A DNA stretch of 64,000 nt. Source: RGIG8244 sp045639325 (GTDB taxonomy: Bacteria > Verrucomicrobiota > Lentisphaeria > Victivallales > UBA1829). Shown here piece after piece: positions 43,167 to 53,105 of the stretch (its first letter is position 1; every line of letters begins with the position of its first letter). The position numbers and the translations under genes were made by a program. The DNA lies in the NCBI GenBank assembly GCA_045639325.1, contig JAZUCU010000042.1, positions 1-64,000 on the forward strand. The letters run 5' to 3'. Below the pieces are notes generated by a model, which saw only the letters and a list, made by a program, of their open reading frames with translations, was not told where the DNA came from and did no database searches.

Positions 43167-45925
43167 GCGCAGAACCGGTTGTTGTCGCAAAAGATATTTC
43201 CTTTGCTTTCGGCAAAACCGTTGCCCTGGATCATTTATCGTTGACGATTGAAAGCCGGAAACTGATCGGGATGATCGGGCCGGACGGTGTGGGGAAATCC
43301 ACCCTTCTTTCTCTCGTTACAGGTGCAAGAAAAATGCCGGAGACCGGAGAATTGCAGGTGCTTGGCGGCGATATGCGGGATCGTGAACATAGAAACCGCA
43401 TTTGTCCCAAGGTTGCCTACATGCCTCAGGGGTTGGGAAAAAATCTTTATTTTACGTTGACCGTCGAAGAGAATCTTCAATTCTTCGCCCGGTTGTTCGG
43501 ACACGATGCTGCAGAACGCAGACGTCGTATTGATATGTTAACCAAAAGTACAGGCCTTGCCCGGTTCCTTGACCGTCCGGCTGGTAAACTTTCCGGCGGG
43601 ATGAAACAGAAACTCGGCTTGTGCTGTTCTCTGATTCATGACCCTGATCTGCTTGTATTGGATGAGCCGACTACCGGGGTTGACCCGTTGGCACGGCGTC
43701 AGTTCTGGGATTTGATCGATGTTATCCGGGAAGCCAATACCAATATGAGTGTCATTGTTGCCACTGCTTACATGGATGAAGCGGAACGGTTCGAGCATTT
43801 GATCGCCATGGATTCCGGTAAAGTTCTCACCACCGGCACGCCGAAAGAATTGTTGACGCGTACCGGAAAAGATAATCTGGATGCCGCATTTATTGAACTG
43901 TTGCCGGAAAGCCGCAGGGAAGGGCATCATGAAGTGATCGTCCCGCCGCTGGAGCTTACGGGCGAAGATGATATTGCCATTGAAGCGACAGGATTGACGA
44001 AAAAGTTCGGCGATTTTATGGCTGTCGATCACGTCAATTTCAAGATCCGGCGCGGTGAAATTTTCGGGTTTCTCGGTTCCAACGGGTGCGGTAAGAGTAC
44101 CACCATGCGTATGTTGTGCGGTTTGCTTCCCGCTACGGAAGGGGAAGCGAAACTCTTCGGCAAAACTGTTTCCGGCAATACCATGGAAATGCGGAAACAC
44201 TTGGGGTATATGACGCAGCTGTTCTCCCTTTACGGTGACTTGACCGTGAAGCAGAACCTTGAACTGTACGCCAATCTTTACGGTATCGAAAAGGAATTGA
44301 TTCCGGAAAAAGTCGATGCCATGATGAAACGTTTTGATTTGGATACCATCAGCGATGCATTGCCGAAATCTCTCCCGCTCGGGATCAAACAGAGACTTTC
44401 CCTTGCCGCTGCGGTGATCCACAGTCCCTCGATCCTCATTCTGGACGAACCGACGTCCGGTGTTGACCCGGTTGCCCGTGACGGATTCTGGGAGCTGATT
44501 ATCGAACTTTCCCGCAAAGACCATGTTACCATCTTCATCACGACTCACTTCATGAATGAAGCGTTGCGCTGCGACCGCATATCTCTCATGCACGCCGGTC
44601 GTTCGCTGGCTTGCGATACGCCGCTGCAGTTGATGAAAGAGAATCATTGCGATACTTTGGAGCAGGCCTTCATCAAGTTGCTGGAAGAAGCCGACCCGGC
44701 AAATCAGGTTCAGCCGGAAATGGTCATTCCCGATCCGGTGGATGAAGAGAAAAAACGGCAGAATATGTCCCCCATCAAACGCTTTTTTCAGGAAAAATTC
44801 AACATCCAGAGATGTTATTCCTGCGGCTGGCGTGAATGGCTGGAACTGATGCGTGACCCGGTCCGTGCGACTCTTGCCCTTTTCGGCGCGCTGCTGCTGA
44901 TGCTGGCGATGGGATACGGTATCACCATGGACGTGGAAAATCTCCACTGTGCCGTGCTGGATAACGATCACTCTCTTGCCAGTCAGAAATACATTCAGAA
45001 TATTGCCGGTTCGCCCCGGTATTTCGAACAGCATAAGGATGTGAAGAATTATGCCGATTTGGAACGGCGGATGAAAAATGGCGAGCTCTCCATGGTTCTG
45101 GAATTGCCGCCCGGATTCGGACAGGATCTCAATCGCGGCAACACGCCACAGATTGGAGTCTGGATTGATGGAGCCATGCCCAGCCGTGCGGAAACCATTA
45201 ACGGCTATGTTAATTCCATGCACAGCAAATGGCAGTCCGAAGAACTCAAAAACAGATATCCCACAGCCGCAAACAATTCTCTTGCCGATGTGGAAGTCCG
45301 TTACCGGTATAACCCGGATGTGTTGAGTTTGCCTGCCATGGTGCCTGCCGTGATTCCCATTCTGCTGCTGATGATTCCAGCCATTCTTGCGGCGTTGGCA
45401 GTTGTCCGGGAAAAAGAAATGGGATCCATCATCAACTTGTATGTAACACCGGTCACCCGGTTGGAATTCCTTCTCGGCAAGCAGATCCCCTATGTGATTT
45501 TTGCTATGATCAGCGGGGTGCTCCTTGTTTTGATGACGGTGTTCCTCTTCAATGTGCCGGTCAAAGGCAGTTGGTTTGTTCTGATCCTTTCCCTCTTCCT
45601 GTACAGTGTGACATCCACCGGTATGGGCTTGCTGGCATCTTCCGTCACGCGCAGTCAGATTGCCGTTATCTTCATGACCATGCTCGGTACGGTGCTGCCT
45701 GCCACGCAGATGTGCGGGATGATCGACCCGGTTTCCTCTCAGCAGGGAGCGGCGTGGGTGATCGGGACATTGTATCCGACATCCTACATGCTGCTGATAA
45801 CCCGTGGTGTATTCAATAAAGCCCTGGGCTTTGGCGATTTGAATGTGCAGATCCTCTGCATGGCATTGGCGATTCCGGTATTGACAGTACTCGGCGTGCT
45901 TTGCCAGAAAAAACAGGAGTCCTGA
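43163..45925 (+). CDS. rbbA: Double ABC ATPase fused to ABC-2 permease, RbbA-like
   Basis: 920 residues, close to E. coli RbbA (about 910). First ABC domain 1-240 with GPDGVGKST, LSGGMKQKLGLCCSLIHDPDLLVLDEPTTGVDP; second 265-500 with GSNGCGKST and LILDEPTSGVDP; then an ABC-2 membrane domain from about 545 with six hydrophobic segments after a large periplasmic loop. The first domain matches RbbA almost phrase by phrase (LIGPDGVGKS, MPQGLGKNLY, FFARLFGHD). RbbA was described as ribosome-associated; the operon context supports an export function. The exported substrate is unknown. Confidence 0.92.
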   Translation: MSAEPVVVAKDISFAFGKTVALDHLSLTIESRKLIGMIGPDGVGKSTLLSLVTGARKMPETGELQVLGGDMRDREHRNRICPKVAYMPQGLGKNLYFTLTVEENLQFFARLFGHDAAERRRRIDMLTKSTGLARFLDRPAGKLSGGMKQKLGLCCSLIHDPDLLVLDEPTTGVDPLARRQFWDLIDVIREANTNMSVIVATAYMDEAERFEHLIAMDSGKVLTTGTPKELLTRTGKDNLDAAFIELLPESRREGHHEVIVPPLELTGEDDIAIEATGLTKKFGDFMAVDHVNFKIRRGEIFGFLGSNGCGKSTTMRMLCGLLPATEGEAKLFGKTVSGNTMEMRKHLGYMTQLFSLYGDLTVKQNLELYANLYGIEKELIPEKVDAMMKRFDLDTISDALPKSLPLGIKQRLSLAAAVIHSPSILILDEPTSGVDPVARDGFWELIIELSRKDHVTIFITTHFMNEALRCDRISLMHAGRSLACDTPLQLMKENHCDTLEQAFIKLLEEADPANQVQPEMVIPDPVDEEKKRQNMSPIKRFFQEKFNIQRCYSCGWREWLELMRDPVRATLALFGALLLMLAMGYGITMDVENLHCAVLDNDHSLASQKYIQNIAGSPRYFEQHKDVKNYADLERRMKNGELSMVLELPPGFGQDLNRGNTPQIGVWIDGAMPSRAETINGYVNSMHSKWQSEELKNRYPTAANNSLADVEVRYRYNPDVLSLPAMVPAVIPILLLMIPAILAALAVVREKEMGSIINLYVTPVTRLEFLLGKQIPYVIFAMISGVLLVLMTVFLFNVPVKGSWFVLILSLFLYSVTSTGMGLLASSVTRSQIAVIFMTMLGTVLPATQMCGMIDPVSSQQGAAWVIGTLYPTSYMLLITRGVFNKALGFGDLNVQILCMALAIPVLTVLGVLCQKKQES

Positions 45926-45926
45926 G

Positions 45927-47060
45927 ATGAATAATTCTTTGAAACAATCGATTCGCAACATCTTTCATCTCGGCGTGAAGGAAATCCGCAGTCTGATGCG
46001 TGACCCGATGATGCTGATCCTCATCCTTTATTCTTTTTCATTGGGGATCATCATTACCGCCAACGGTTCCACGGATACCATTACCAAAGCTGCCATTGCG
46101 GTTGTGGATGATGATAAATCCATGCTCTCCCAACGGATCACAGACAGTTTTCTGGAGCCCATGTTCCTGAAGCCGAAGATCATCACCCATCCGGAAATCG
46201 ACCGCGGCATGGACCGTGGCGAATATACATTCGTTGTTGTCTTCCCGCCTGATTTTCAGAAAGATGTCCTTGCTGGCAATTGTCCGAAAATCCAGGTGAA
46301 TGTGGATGCGACCCGTATGTCTCAGGCATTTACCGGGGTAGGGTATATTCAGCAGATCATCAATCAGGAATTGCAGAAAGCGGTTCCGCAAACCAACGGC
46401 TCCCGCAATACTCAGCTGGCAGAGTTGGTAATCCGCAACCGGTTCAATATCAACTTGACTTCGTCCTATTTTGATGCCATTGTGCAGTTGATCAACAACA
46501 TCACCATGTTGGCAATCATTCTGACGGGTGCGGCATTGATCCGGGAACGGGAAAGCGGAACGTTGGAACATTTGCTGGTTTTGCCGGTGACGGCATTTGA
46601 TATTATGGTGTCAAAAGTGTGGTCAATGGGACTTGTCGTTCTGGTTGCCGCTTTTGCATCTGTCATGCTGATTATTAAATGTTATCTGCATATTCCGATA
46701 GCGGGTTCGGTGCTTCTGTTCACTGCAGGGATGGCACTGTATTTGTTTGCGGTGACATCGTTAGGGATTTTCCTTGCGTGCAAATCTCAGAATATGCCGC
46801 AGCTGGGCTTATTGTTCATTCTGGTCTTTCTCCCGATGAACATGCTTTCCGGCGGTTCGACGCCTTTGGAAAGTATGCCGCGCGTTCTGCAGATCATCAT
46901 GCAGGCATCTCCGACAACCCAATTTGTCAGTTTCAGTCAGGCGATTCTGTTCCGTGGTGCGGGGATTGCCGTTGTATGGAAAGAATTCCTTGCGCTATTT
47001 GTGATCGGCGGCGTTTTATTCGGATATTCTCTGATTCACTTCCGCAAGAGTGTGACCTGA
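45927..47060 (+). CDS. yhhJ: ABC-2 type permease, YhhJ-like
   Basis: 377 residues: one membrane segment near 30-45, a periplasmic domain of about 140 residues, then five segments from about 185 (LINNITMLAIILTGAALIRERESGTLEHLLVLPV is the ABC-2 hallmark region, cut here across the helix). It begins one base after the rbbA stop. With the permease part of RbbA it would form the membrane pore of the export system. The gene is followed by a hairpin shared with the convergent kinase gene. Confidence 0.9.
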   Translation: MNNSLKQSIRNIFHLGVKEIRSLMRDPMMLILILYSFSLGIIITANGSTDTITKAAIAVVDDDKSMLSQRITDSFLEPMFLKPKIITHPEIDRGMDRGEYTFVVVFPPDFQKDVLAGNCPKIQVNVDATRMSQAFTGVGYIQQIINQELQKAVPQTNGSRNTQLAELVIRNRFNINLTSSYFDAIVQLINNITMLAIILTGAALIRERESGTLEHLLVLPVTAFDIMVSKVWSMGLVVLVAAFASVMLIIKCYLHIPIAGSVLLFTAGMALYLFAVTSLGIFLACKSQNMPQLGLLFILVFLPMNMLSGGSTPLESMPRVLQIIMQASPTTQFVSFSQAILFRGAGIAVVWKEFLALFVIGGVLFGYSLIHFRKSVT

Positions 47061-47086
47061 TTTATATTAACCGGTCAAATAAAAAA

Positions 47087-47123
47087 ACAGGCGGTTGTTC
47101 CATAACGAGGAGCAACCGCCTGT
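47087..47123. terminator. Shared terminator between convergent yhhJ and kinase genes
   Basis: A 15-bp stem with one G-U pair (ACAGGCGGTTGTTCC, loop of seven, GGAGCAACCGCCTGT). On the minus strand seven T follow, which strongly ends the kinase gene. On the plus strand the T-run is weaker (TTCAGTTTTC). Confidence 0.85.
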
Positions 47124-47140
47124 TTCAGTTTTCAGAGAAT

Positions 47141-50100
47141 TTATTTGTTGTAACGGAGTGAGGGGAATCTTATTTTTGAAGATACGGTTTGTGCATTCTC
47201 ATTGTCAAACATTTTTCCATATCCCTGATATGTACAACGATAGGCTTGTGTTTTCCCGGAATACTGGACACCAGTTTCAGAAGCAATGAATTTGCAAGAG
47301 TTGAAAAATGCAGATTTAAAACTGGCATTGACGGCAGACTTATTTCCGGTAAAAATACAATTTTCAGCATAAAGATTGCTTTGTGCAGTAATCGCCGGAC
47401 CATTGGTGTTGCTGATCTTTGTGTTGTGAATTCTTGTAATTGCTTTTTCTGCAAGATATATTGCACCGTAATTATAAATCCCCGTTATTGTCATATCTTT
47501 GAAAATTGCCCGGGTGTTGTCGTCAATTTGGACAGTGGCACGTGCACGACCGGATGTATTGGTGATCCTTCCGCCCACAACCCCAACAAAACAATTACTG
47601 CCGATATCCAAATTACCGGTTTCACAATTTTCCAATGCTAAAACGCAATTTTTAAATGCAGAGATGGCATAATAATATTCCCCGGAGACTTTACAATTTC
47701 TCAAAAATAAAGTTGTACCTTCTCTCATTGAAAGATAACTGCTGTTTTTGAACTCAATTGTGAGCTTTTCCATTGTGATCTCTTTCCCTCGGGTCGTTTC
47801 CCCAATATAGAAGTCTCCTTTTGTAAAACGGATAACTGTTCGAGTCGGATCTTCTCCAACCAGTTTTATCGGCGTACGAATCCATACAGAATCATCGAAA
47901 TCGTAATAACCCGGTTTGAGACGGATTGTTTGTTGCGGGGATGCAGATTTGATCAAATCCTTCAATTCAGAAGCATTGGTGGCAATCAGCTGTCCATTGT
48001 TAGCTTTCAACACTTTTTCCATCAATATTTTTTTGATGGCGGGATCATTTGCCATACTCATAGGTGTACGCCCTGAAGCGTCAACTTTCATCGGATCTGC
48101 ACCCAATTCCAGAAGCAGTTTGATCATGGGGATATCTTTATCATAAATTGCATTGATAAGAGCAGTGCACCAACCGGCTTTTTTATCATTGCTTGCGTTC
48201 AAATCAGCCCCGTTTTTGCAAAGATAGCGGATGATCTCATGATTCTTTTTCTTATTACAGGCGAAGTAGATCAAAGTCCATAAATTGTTATTGCAGCGGG
48301 CATTGACGTCTGCACCTTTTTGAACGAAGTATTTGACCAGGTCCAAATTATCCTGGTCAATGGCATAGTACAACGGCGTATATCCGTACTTATTCTTTGC
48401 TTTGATATCCGCACCTTTTTCGAGCAGAATCTGAATGATTTCTTTTTGGTTATTCCTTATTGCATCCATCAATGGGGTAGTATCATTATTATCCCTTGTG
48501 TCAAAATGCACATTTGTTCTCTGCATAACATACTGGAATATTTCCTTTGAACTTTTTTTTCCGCAGGCTGCATGAAATGCAGTATTCTTATTTACTTTAT
48601 CTGCAACTGAGAAAGACAGTCCAAGAGTTTCCATGTATTGGATGAGTTTCATATCGCCGGAATAAATTGCAAAAATCATGAGGTCTTCCACTTGAGCTGC
48701 TTCGGTTGAATGTTTTTTAAGATAATCCAACTTACCTGCTCTTGCCGCTTTCCGGTAAATATCTTGAGGATCTTTTAATTGTGCCCCTTTGGAAACCAAA
48801 TATTCTGCGATTTCAAAATCCTTAATATCTGCCAGAGTTTCTCCTTTTTTATTCTTCCATGTAACATCAGCTCCGTTTTCCACCAGCAACTTTGTTATTT
48901 CCAACGTCTTTGCGTAATGAAGTGGCGGAAGACCATAATCTACCTGATACTGCGGATTACAGGTGGCGCCCCGTGAAAGCAAATATTTTATAACCGGAAT
49001 ATTATTACATTCCACCGCGCGGCACAATGCAGTATCATAAGTGTATTGACCAAAGTTTTCTACCGGTTGATTTTTTTGTTCTACCAGATAACGCACCGCA
49101 GTCAAAGATGCTCCCAAGGATATAGCATCACAAAGTAACGTATAAGCCGGCCAGCTATTGTAACCTTTCTGTGAGAAATTTTGAAATTTGAATGCCATCA
49201 TTCGTTTTGCTGCATATTCCTGTGTGTAATCCGGTTTTTTCAGATTCCGGCAGAGCCGCAGCAAATACTGTTTCAGAGAATCATCATCTGTTATGAGGTT
49301 ATCTTCTGCCTGTTTTCGGATTTTTAGAGCTTCTGTGTGATTTGGAAAAACTTTCAAAGCAGCATCTGCCAAATCGACGACTTTTTCCCAGTTTTCATTT
49401 TTTAATTCCCGTTTTGCCTTACGGATATTATTATGCGCTTCTTCTTCCCGCTTCAAACGCAAAACATTTGCTTCTTTTCCAGCCAGAATCTTGTCGCCGG
49501 GGAAAAGACTTTTTGCTTTGTTGATCAAGATTTGAGCGTTATTCAACTGTTGTTTCGTAATTGCGGAGTCAATTGACCGCATGTGTTCCATGTGGCATTG
49601 TTCCTTTGCATCGGCAATAAGTTTTTTGCTGAGTTGATCAGCCTGATTGATTTTATTGATGGATTGTTCAAAGTTTGCATCATTTAGAAGTTTAATCGAT
49701 TCATCCCGAAGCGTTGTCGCATTGGAATATTGAACAGAAACATATTTTTTCGCAGAATATTTCTCAGCTTCTGCAAGCTTTTTTTGCAACTGATCGATCT
49801 TCTGTTTTGCATTTTGCCGGAGCGGTTGATTTTTTATGATCCACTGACATTCTTTTTCACAGTCGAGAAAGAATTGTTTTGCATTTGGATAATCATTTTT
49901 ATCAAAAGCTGTTTTGGCGATATCGAAATATTCTTTTGCTTTGTCAATGTGCTCACCGAAACGCTGACCGCGGTCAATCTTATCTAATGTTGCCTTTTTC
50001 AGTTTTGATGTTACATTAATTTGCAACTGATATAATTCTTTTTTCAACTTGTTGAGTTTTTCTTCTTCCGTAATTTTTTCAATATCGGCTTGGATTTTTT

Positions 50101-51334
50101 GCGCAAGTTGATTTGATGAATCTATTTTCAATGCCGCTTTTGCATGTTCCAATGCCTTTTGCCAGTTGCGTGAGGCAAATGCGTTTTCTGCTTTTGTAAG
50201 AGTTGCTTCCAGTTTCTTGCGTTTTTCTTCTGCAATACGTTTTTCTTCTGCGATGCGAGCCAATTCTTTCTGATGCTTGTCGTAGAAATAATATCCGGCA
50301 CCGCCTGCGCAAAGAAGTGCAAGGAGCAATACAGCGGCAACCCATTTGAAAGAACTGCCATTTTTTGTGTTGTTACTGCTTTTGATTTTTTTTGCAGCTT
50401 TTATTTTTTTACCACTCAACGCCGCAACAAAATCTGAACAACTTTCGAAACGTTCTGCAGGATTTTTGCTCATTGCACGCTTGATTGCATCTTGCGCTGT
50501 CTTGGGTAAAGACGTAATTTCTTCCGGCATTTCATCCAGAACAGCCTGTTTCAATACTGCCGGATCTGTGCTCTCAAAAGGCAAATGTCCAGCCAGCATT
50601 TCATAGGTCATAACACCAAGAGCATACTGGTCCGCCGGAGCTCCCTGCGCACGTCCACGCCATTGTTCCGGAGCCATGTAAGGTCCGGTACCGGATGTTC
50701 CCTGATATGCCATGGATACCCTTGTCATAGACGTGTGAATTTGAGCTGCAAGCCCGAAGTCAAGAATTTTGATATCACCATTGGGAGCGATCATCACATT
50801 GCCCGGTTTGATATCCCGGTGAATGATTTTTTGTTTATGTGCATAATCCAGTGCTTCTGCAATTTGCTGAATGATGGGCAGAACGGTATCAAGAGTCAGA
50901 TCGCCATCTTTCCGTTTCTGTTTCAGCCATCTGCGCAAGTCATCCCCCTCGCAGCATTCCATAATCAGGTAATAATTGCCATTGACAGTATTTTTTTCCA
51001 GATTTTTGGAAATGGCAATATTCTGATGAACCAGTTTTGATACCAACTGGAAATTTTCTTTGATATCTTCCATTTCCAGTGTATTATGGCTTAATTCAGG
51101 AGGCAGGGCTTTGAGTGCAACTTCGATCCCCGCAGTTTCGTCCAGACAGCGGTAAACGACACCCATACCACCTTGACCGAGTTCTGCCAGAATTTTATAT
51201 CGCTGCATAACCAGATCTCCGACGGCAAATCTGCCATCATGTTTCTGATTGCGTTTTCCGGGTATTGTTATATCATTTTCAGCAATATATTCATTCACTC
51301 TGCGTGGCGGAATCGTTTTATCAGAATCATCCAT
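47141..51334 (-). CDS. Membrane Ser/Thr kinase fused to coiled coil, ankyrin repeats and beta-helix
   Basis: 1397 residues. A Hanks-type kinase fills about 43-305: glycine loop GQGGMG (53-58), Lys75 in VALK, catalytic Asp174 in HRDIKPGNV, DFG at 192-194, APE at 221-223, so it looks active. One membrane helix follows (about 331-351). Residues 352-700 are charged, helical and TPR/coiled-coil-like (NWQKALEHAKAALKID, NWEKVVDLADAALKVFP). About 770-1105 are ankyrin repeats (TPLMDAIRNNQKEIIQILLEKGADI and similar). The last 280 residues form a pectate-lyase-like right-handed beta-helix (LRLKPGYYDFDD, FLRNCKVSG, VVGGRITNTSGR). With the kinase inside, the repeats and helix would lie outside the inner membrane. 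AGGAG is nine bases before the ATG. Function unknown. Confidence 0.88.
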   Translation of the reverse strand: MDDSDKTIPPRRVNEYIAENDITIPGKRNQKHDGRFAVGDLVMQRYKILAELGQGGMGVVYRCLDETAGIEVALKALPPELSHNTLEMEDIKENFQLVSKLVHQNIAISKNLEKNTVNGNYYLIMECCEGDDLRRWLKQKRKDGDLTLDTVLPIIQQIAEALDYAHKQKIIHRDIKPGNVMIAPNGDIKILDFGLAAQIHTSMTRVSMAYQGTSGTGPYMAPEQWRGRAQGAPADQYALGVMTYEMLAGHLPFESTDPAVLKQAVLDEMPEEITSLPKTAQDAIKRAMSKNPAERFESCSDFVAALSGKKIKAAKKIKSSNNTKNGSSFKWVAAVLLLALLCAGGAGYYFYDKHQKELARIAEEKRIAEEKRKKLEATLTKAENAFASRNWQKALEHAKAALKIDSSNQLAQKIQADIEKITEEEKLNKLKKELYQLQINVTSKLKKATLDKIDRGQRFGEHIDKAKEYFDIAKTAFDKNDYPNAKQFFLDCEKECQWIIKNQPLRQNAKQKIDQLQKKLAEAEKYSAKKYVSVQYSNATTLRDESIKLLNDANFEQSINKINQADQLSKKLIADAKEQCHMEHMRSIDSAITKQQLNNAQILINKAKSLFPGDKILAGKEANVLRLKREEEAHNNIRKAKRELKNENWEKVVDLADAALKVFPNHTEALKIRKQAEDNLITDDDSLKQYLLRLCRNLKKPDYTQEYAAKRMMAFKFQNFSQKGYNSWPAYTLLCDAISLGASLTAVRYLVEQKNQPVENFGQYTYDTALCRAVECNNIPVIKYLLSRGATCNPQYQVDYGLPPLHYAKTLEITKLLVENGADVTWKNKKGETLADIKDFEIAEYLVSKGAQLKDPQDIYRKAARAGKLDYLKKHSTEAAQVEDLMIFAIYSGDMKLIQYMETLGLSFSVADKVNKNTAFHAACGKKSSKEIFQYVMQRTNVHFDTRDNNDTTPLMDAIRNNQKEIIQILLEKGADIKAKNKYGYTPLYYAIDQDNLDLVKYFVQKGADVNARCNNNLWTLIYFACNKKKNHEIIRYLCKNGADLNASNDKKAGWCTALINAIYDKDIPMIKLLLELGADPMKVDASGRTPMSMANDPAIKKILMEKVLKANNGQLIATNASELKDLIKSASPQQTIRLKPGYYDFDDSVWIRTPIKLVGEDPTRTVIRFTKGDFYIGETTRGKEITMEKLTIEFKNSSYLSMREGTTLFLRNCKVSGEYYYAISAFKNCVLALENCETGNLDIGSNCFVGVVGGRITNTSGRARATVQIDDNTRAIFKDMTITGIYNYGAIYLAEKAITRIHNTKISNTNGPAITAQSNLYAENCIFTGNKSAVNASFKSAFFNSCKFIASETGVQYSGKTQAYRCTYQGYGKMFDNENAQTVSSKIRFPSLRYNK

Positions 51335-51363
51335 TACACTATTCTCCTGTCTTATTTTTGCAT

Positions 51364-51391
51364 AATATACACGCTGCTACTGTTTTTTCAA
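51364..51391 (-). promoter_or_regulatory. Promoter of the kinase gene
   Basis: Minus strand TTGAAA, 16 bases, TATATT, about 30 bases before the ATG. Confidence 0.5.
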
Positions 51392-51528
51392 TCTTTTTTT
51401 TTGATTTTCTTTGATTTTGATTTACTTGCAAAAACGGAGTCAAACGTGGAGAAGAGTTCCTCGAAGGTAAATTGCAAGCCATCGGGAGAAAATTACAGGA
51501 TTTTTCTGAAAAAAGATGATATTTTCTC

Positions 51529-51556
51529 TTGATTTTCAAAGAAAATGGCGTATAGT
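51529..51556 (+). promoter_or_regulatory. Promoter of the OLD-like gene, possibly leaderless
   Basis: TTGATT, 16 bases, TATAGT. The expected transcription start (about 51562-51566) falls at the ATG at 51566, and there is no ribosome site before it. Confidence 0.4.
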
Positions 51557-51565
51557 TACTCCATT

Positions 51566-53071
51566 ATGAAAACATTGCATATCGAACATCTGCGCGGAGT
51601 CAGGTCTCTTGACTTTGAAGTACCCGCTTATCCGGGTGCGTTTTTGCTCACCGGTGCAAACGGCGCCGGTAAATCCACTGTGCTCTCGTGTCTGGCTCAA
51701 TTGGGCGATCCCGAGGCGTTGAATCATTTCTTTGTTCCCGATCTCCCGTTCGCCGGTTCTGCCATTGGTGATGTCTTTGTTGCTTCCAGCGTCCGCTACG
51801 AAACGGAAGCAGGACAGGTGACCTTCCGCTGTCATAACGGAACGTGGTCTGCCGATAATGGCACCGCGCCGGAGAAAATATTCCAATCCTTCGGTTACAG
51901 CGAGGTTGTCTTTACTGGCGCACGCAGAAAACATTATCCGCCGGAAGGTGAGGTGTTTTCCGTGGATGATGTGGAACGGGTTCCGGATGTTGTTTCCCAC
52001 GGACTTGCGGCGATTTTTGATGATGAACGTTTTTCCCCGCTCTTTTCGATAAAAAGCAAGACAGACGGACGGGAATATTTTCTGATTCACCGTTTTCATA
52101 AGGGGAAAGATTATTATTTCAGCGATAACAATTTCAGTGCCGGGGAACGTGCCGTTCTTCAGCTGTTGATGCTGCTCTACCGTTTACCGCGTCAGGCTCT
52201 GATCCTGATTGATGAAGCCGAAATGGCATTGCATCCGAAAGCGCAGAAACGCTTGTTGGATTATCTGGTACAGGCGGCGCATAAAATGGAACATACCATT
52301 CTGGTATCCACACAATCGGCCAGTTTGATCCGAATCAGCGATCCGCGCAACATTCTGTTCCTGGAGAACGAAGATGACGGGAGCATGGTATGCCGTCGCA
52401 ACGTTTATCCTGCGGCGATCCTCGGTGAAATGGCGATTGTGGAAGAAATTCTGCCGGAAATTCTCCTGCTCGTGGAAGATCCGGAAGCCGCCATGCTGCT
52501 GGAAGCCATTGTGGAAAAATTACGCAATAATATGGATATTCAGTTCCCCTATACCCGAATCCTCCCCGTCGGCGGATATATCCAGGTTGTCATCCTGATG
52601 GATAATCTGGCGCGGGTGTTCCCGCCTTATGTGAAACGCCGTGCAGTGCTGGATCAGGATGCGGAACGTTCCATCCGGAAAGCCATAAGTGACCCCGGTG
52701 CATCGCGGCATGAGGTGATTGCCCGGAACAGTAAAAACATTTATTTCCTGCCTTGCGCTCCGGAGCAGGGCGTTGTCCGGCTGTTGGAATCCGGCATCCG
52801 GCGTCATGAAGAGGGGTTGACGAAAGTCTTTGGCGGAACTCATGTTCCCTTATCGAATATCATGAACGATACCCGTTACCGCAGTATTGGCGGCGATACC
52901 CGTTCTGACTGCAAGGATAAAATGACCTTTATTGTTCGCGGCATCAGCCGTTACATTGATGAGCCGGACGTATTGGTCCGCAAGAAATTGTACCGTTATT
53001 ATGCGGACAATCATTACCGTAATCTGCGCGATTTGAAAGCGGATTACTGTCCCCTGATTTTTGGAAAATAA
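51566..53071 (+). CDS. OLD-like ATPase with TOPRIM-type nuclease domain
   Basis: 501 residues from the ATG at 51566. The frame opens at 51545, but that lies inside the promoter spacer. The ATPase has a RecF/SMC-type start (LHIEHLRGVRSLDFEVP), Walker A GANGAGKS, signature FSAGERAVLQLL, and Walker B LILIDEAEMALHPKAQ. After about 320 comes a TOPRIM-like part: LLLVEDPEAAMLLEAIVEKL (metal Glu), YTRILPVGGY, and RRAVLDQDAE (Asp-x-Asp). This order is that of OLD-family nucleases, some of which defend against phage; no partner UvrD-like gene is adjacent. It starts divergently from the kinase and runs toward the ABC importer. Nuclease activity is inference. Confidence 0.75.
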   Translation: MKTLHIEHLRGVRSLDFEVPAYPGAFLLTGANGAGKSTVLSCLAQLGDPEALNHFFVPDLPFAGSAIGDVFVASSVRYETEAGQVTFRCHNGTWSADNGTAPEKIFQSFGYSEVVFTGARRKHYPPEGEVFSVDDVERVPDVVSHGLAAIFDDERFSPLFSIKSKTDGREYFLIHRFHKGKDYYFSDNNFSAGERAVLQLLMLLYRLPRQALILIDEAEMALHPKAQKRLLDYLVQAAHKMEHTILVSTQSASLIRISDPRNILFLENEDDGSMVCRRNVYPAAILGEMAIVEEILPEILLLVEDPEAAMLLEAIVEKLRNNMDIQFPYTRILPVGGYIQVVILMDNLARVFPPYVKRRAVLDQDAERSIRKAISDPGASRHEVIARNSKNIYFLPCAPEQGVVRLLESGIRRHEEGLTKVFGGTHVPLSNIMNDTRYRSIGGDTRSDCKDKMTFIVRGISRYIDEPDVLVRKKLYRYYADNHYRNLRDLKADYCPLIFGK

Positions 53072-53105
53072 TATCTGATTTATATTACCTATTTGGAGAA
53101 AAACG

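Noticed and set aside
43538..45961. Long minus-strand open frame opposite rbbA
   Set aside because: rbbA carries two complete ABC cassettes; the antisense protein is His/Arg/Gln-rich and lacks motifs.
47141..51334. Reading the kinase and the OLD-like gene as one defence system
   Set aside because: They are divergent, each has its own promoter, and no known defence architecture combines them. Only adjacency supports the idea.
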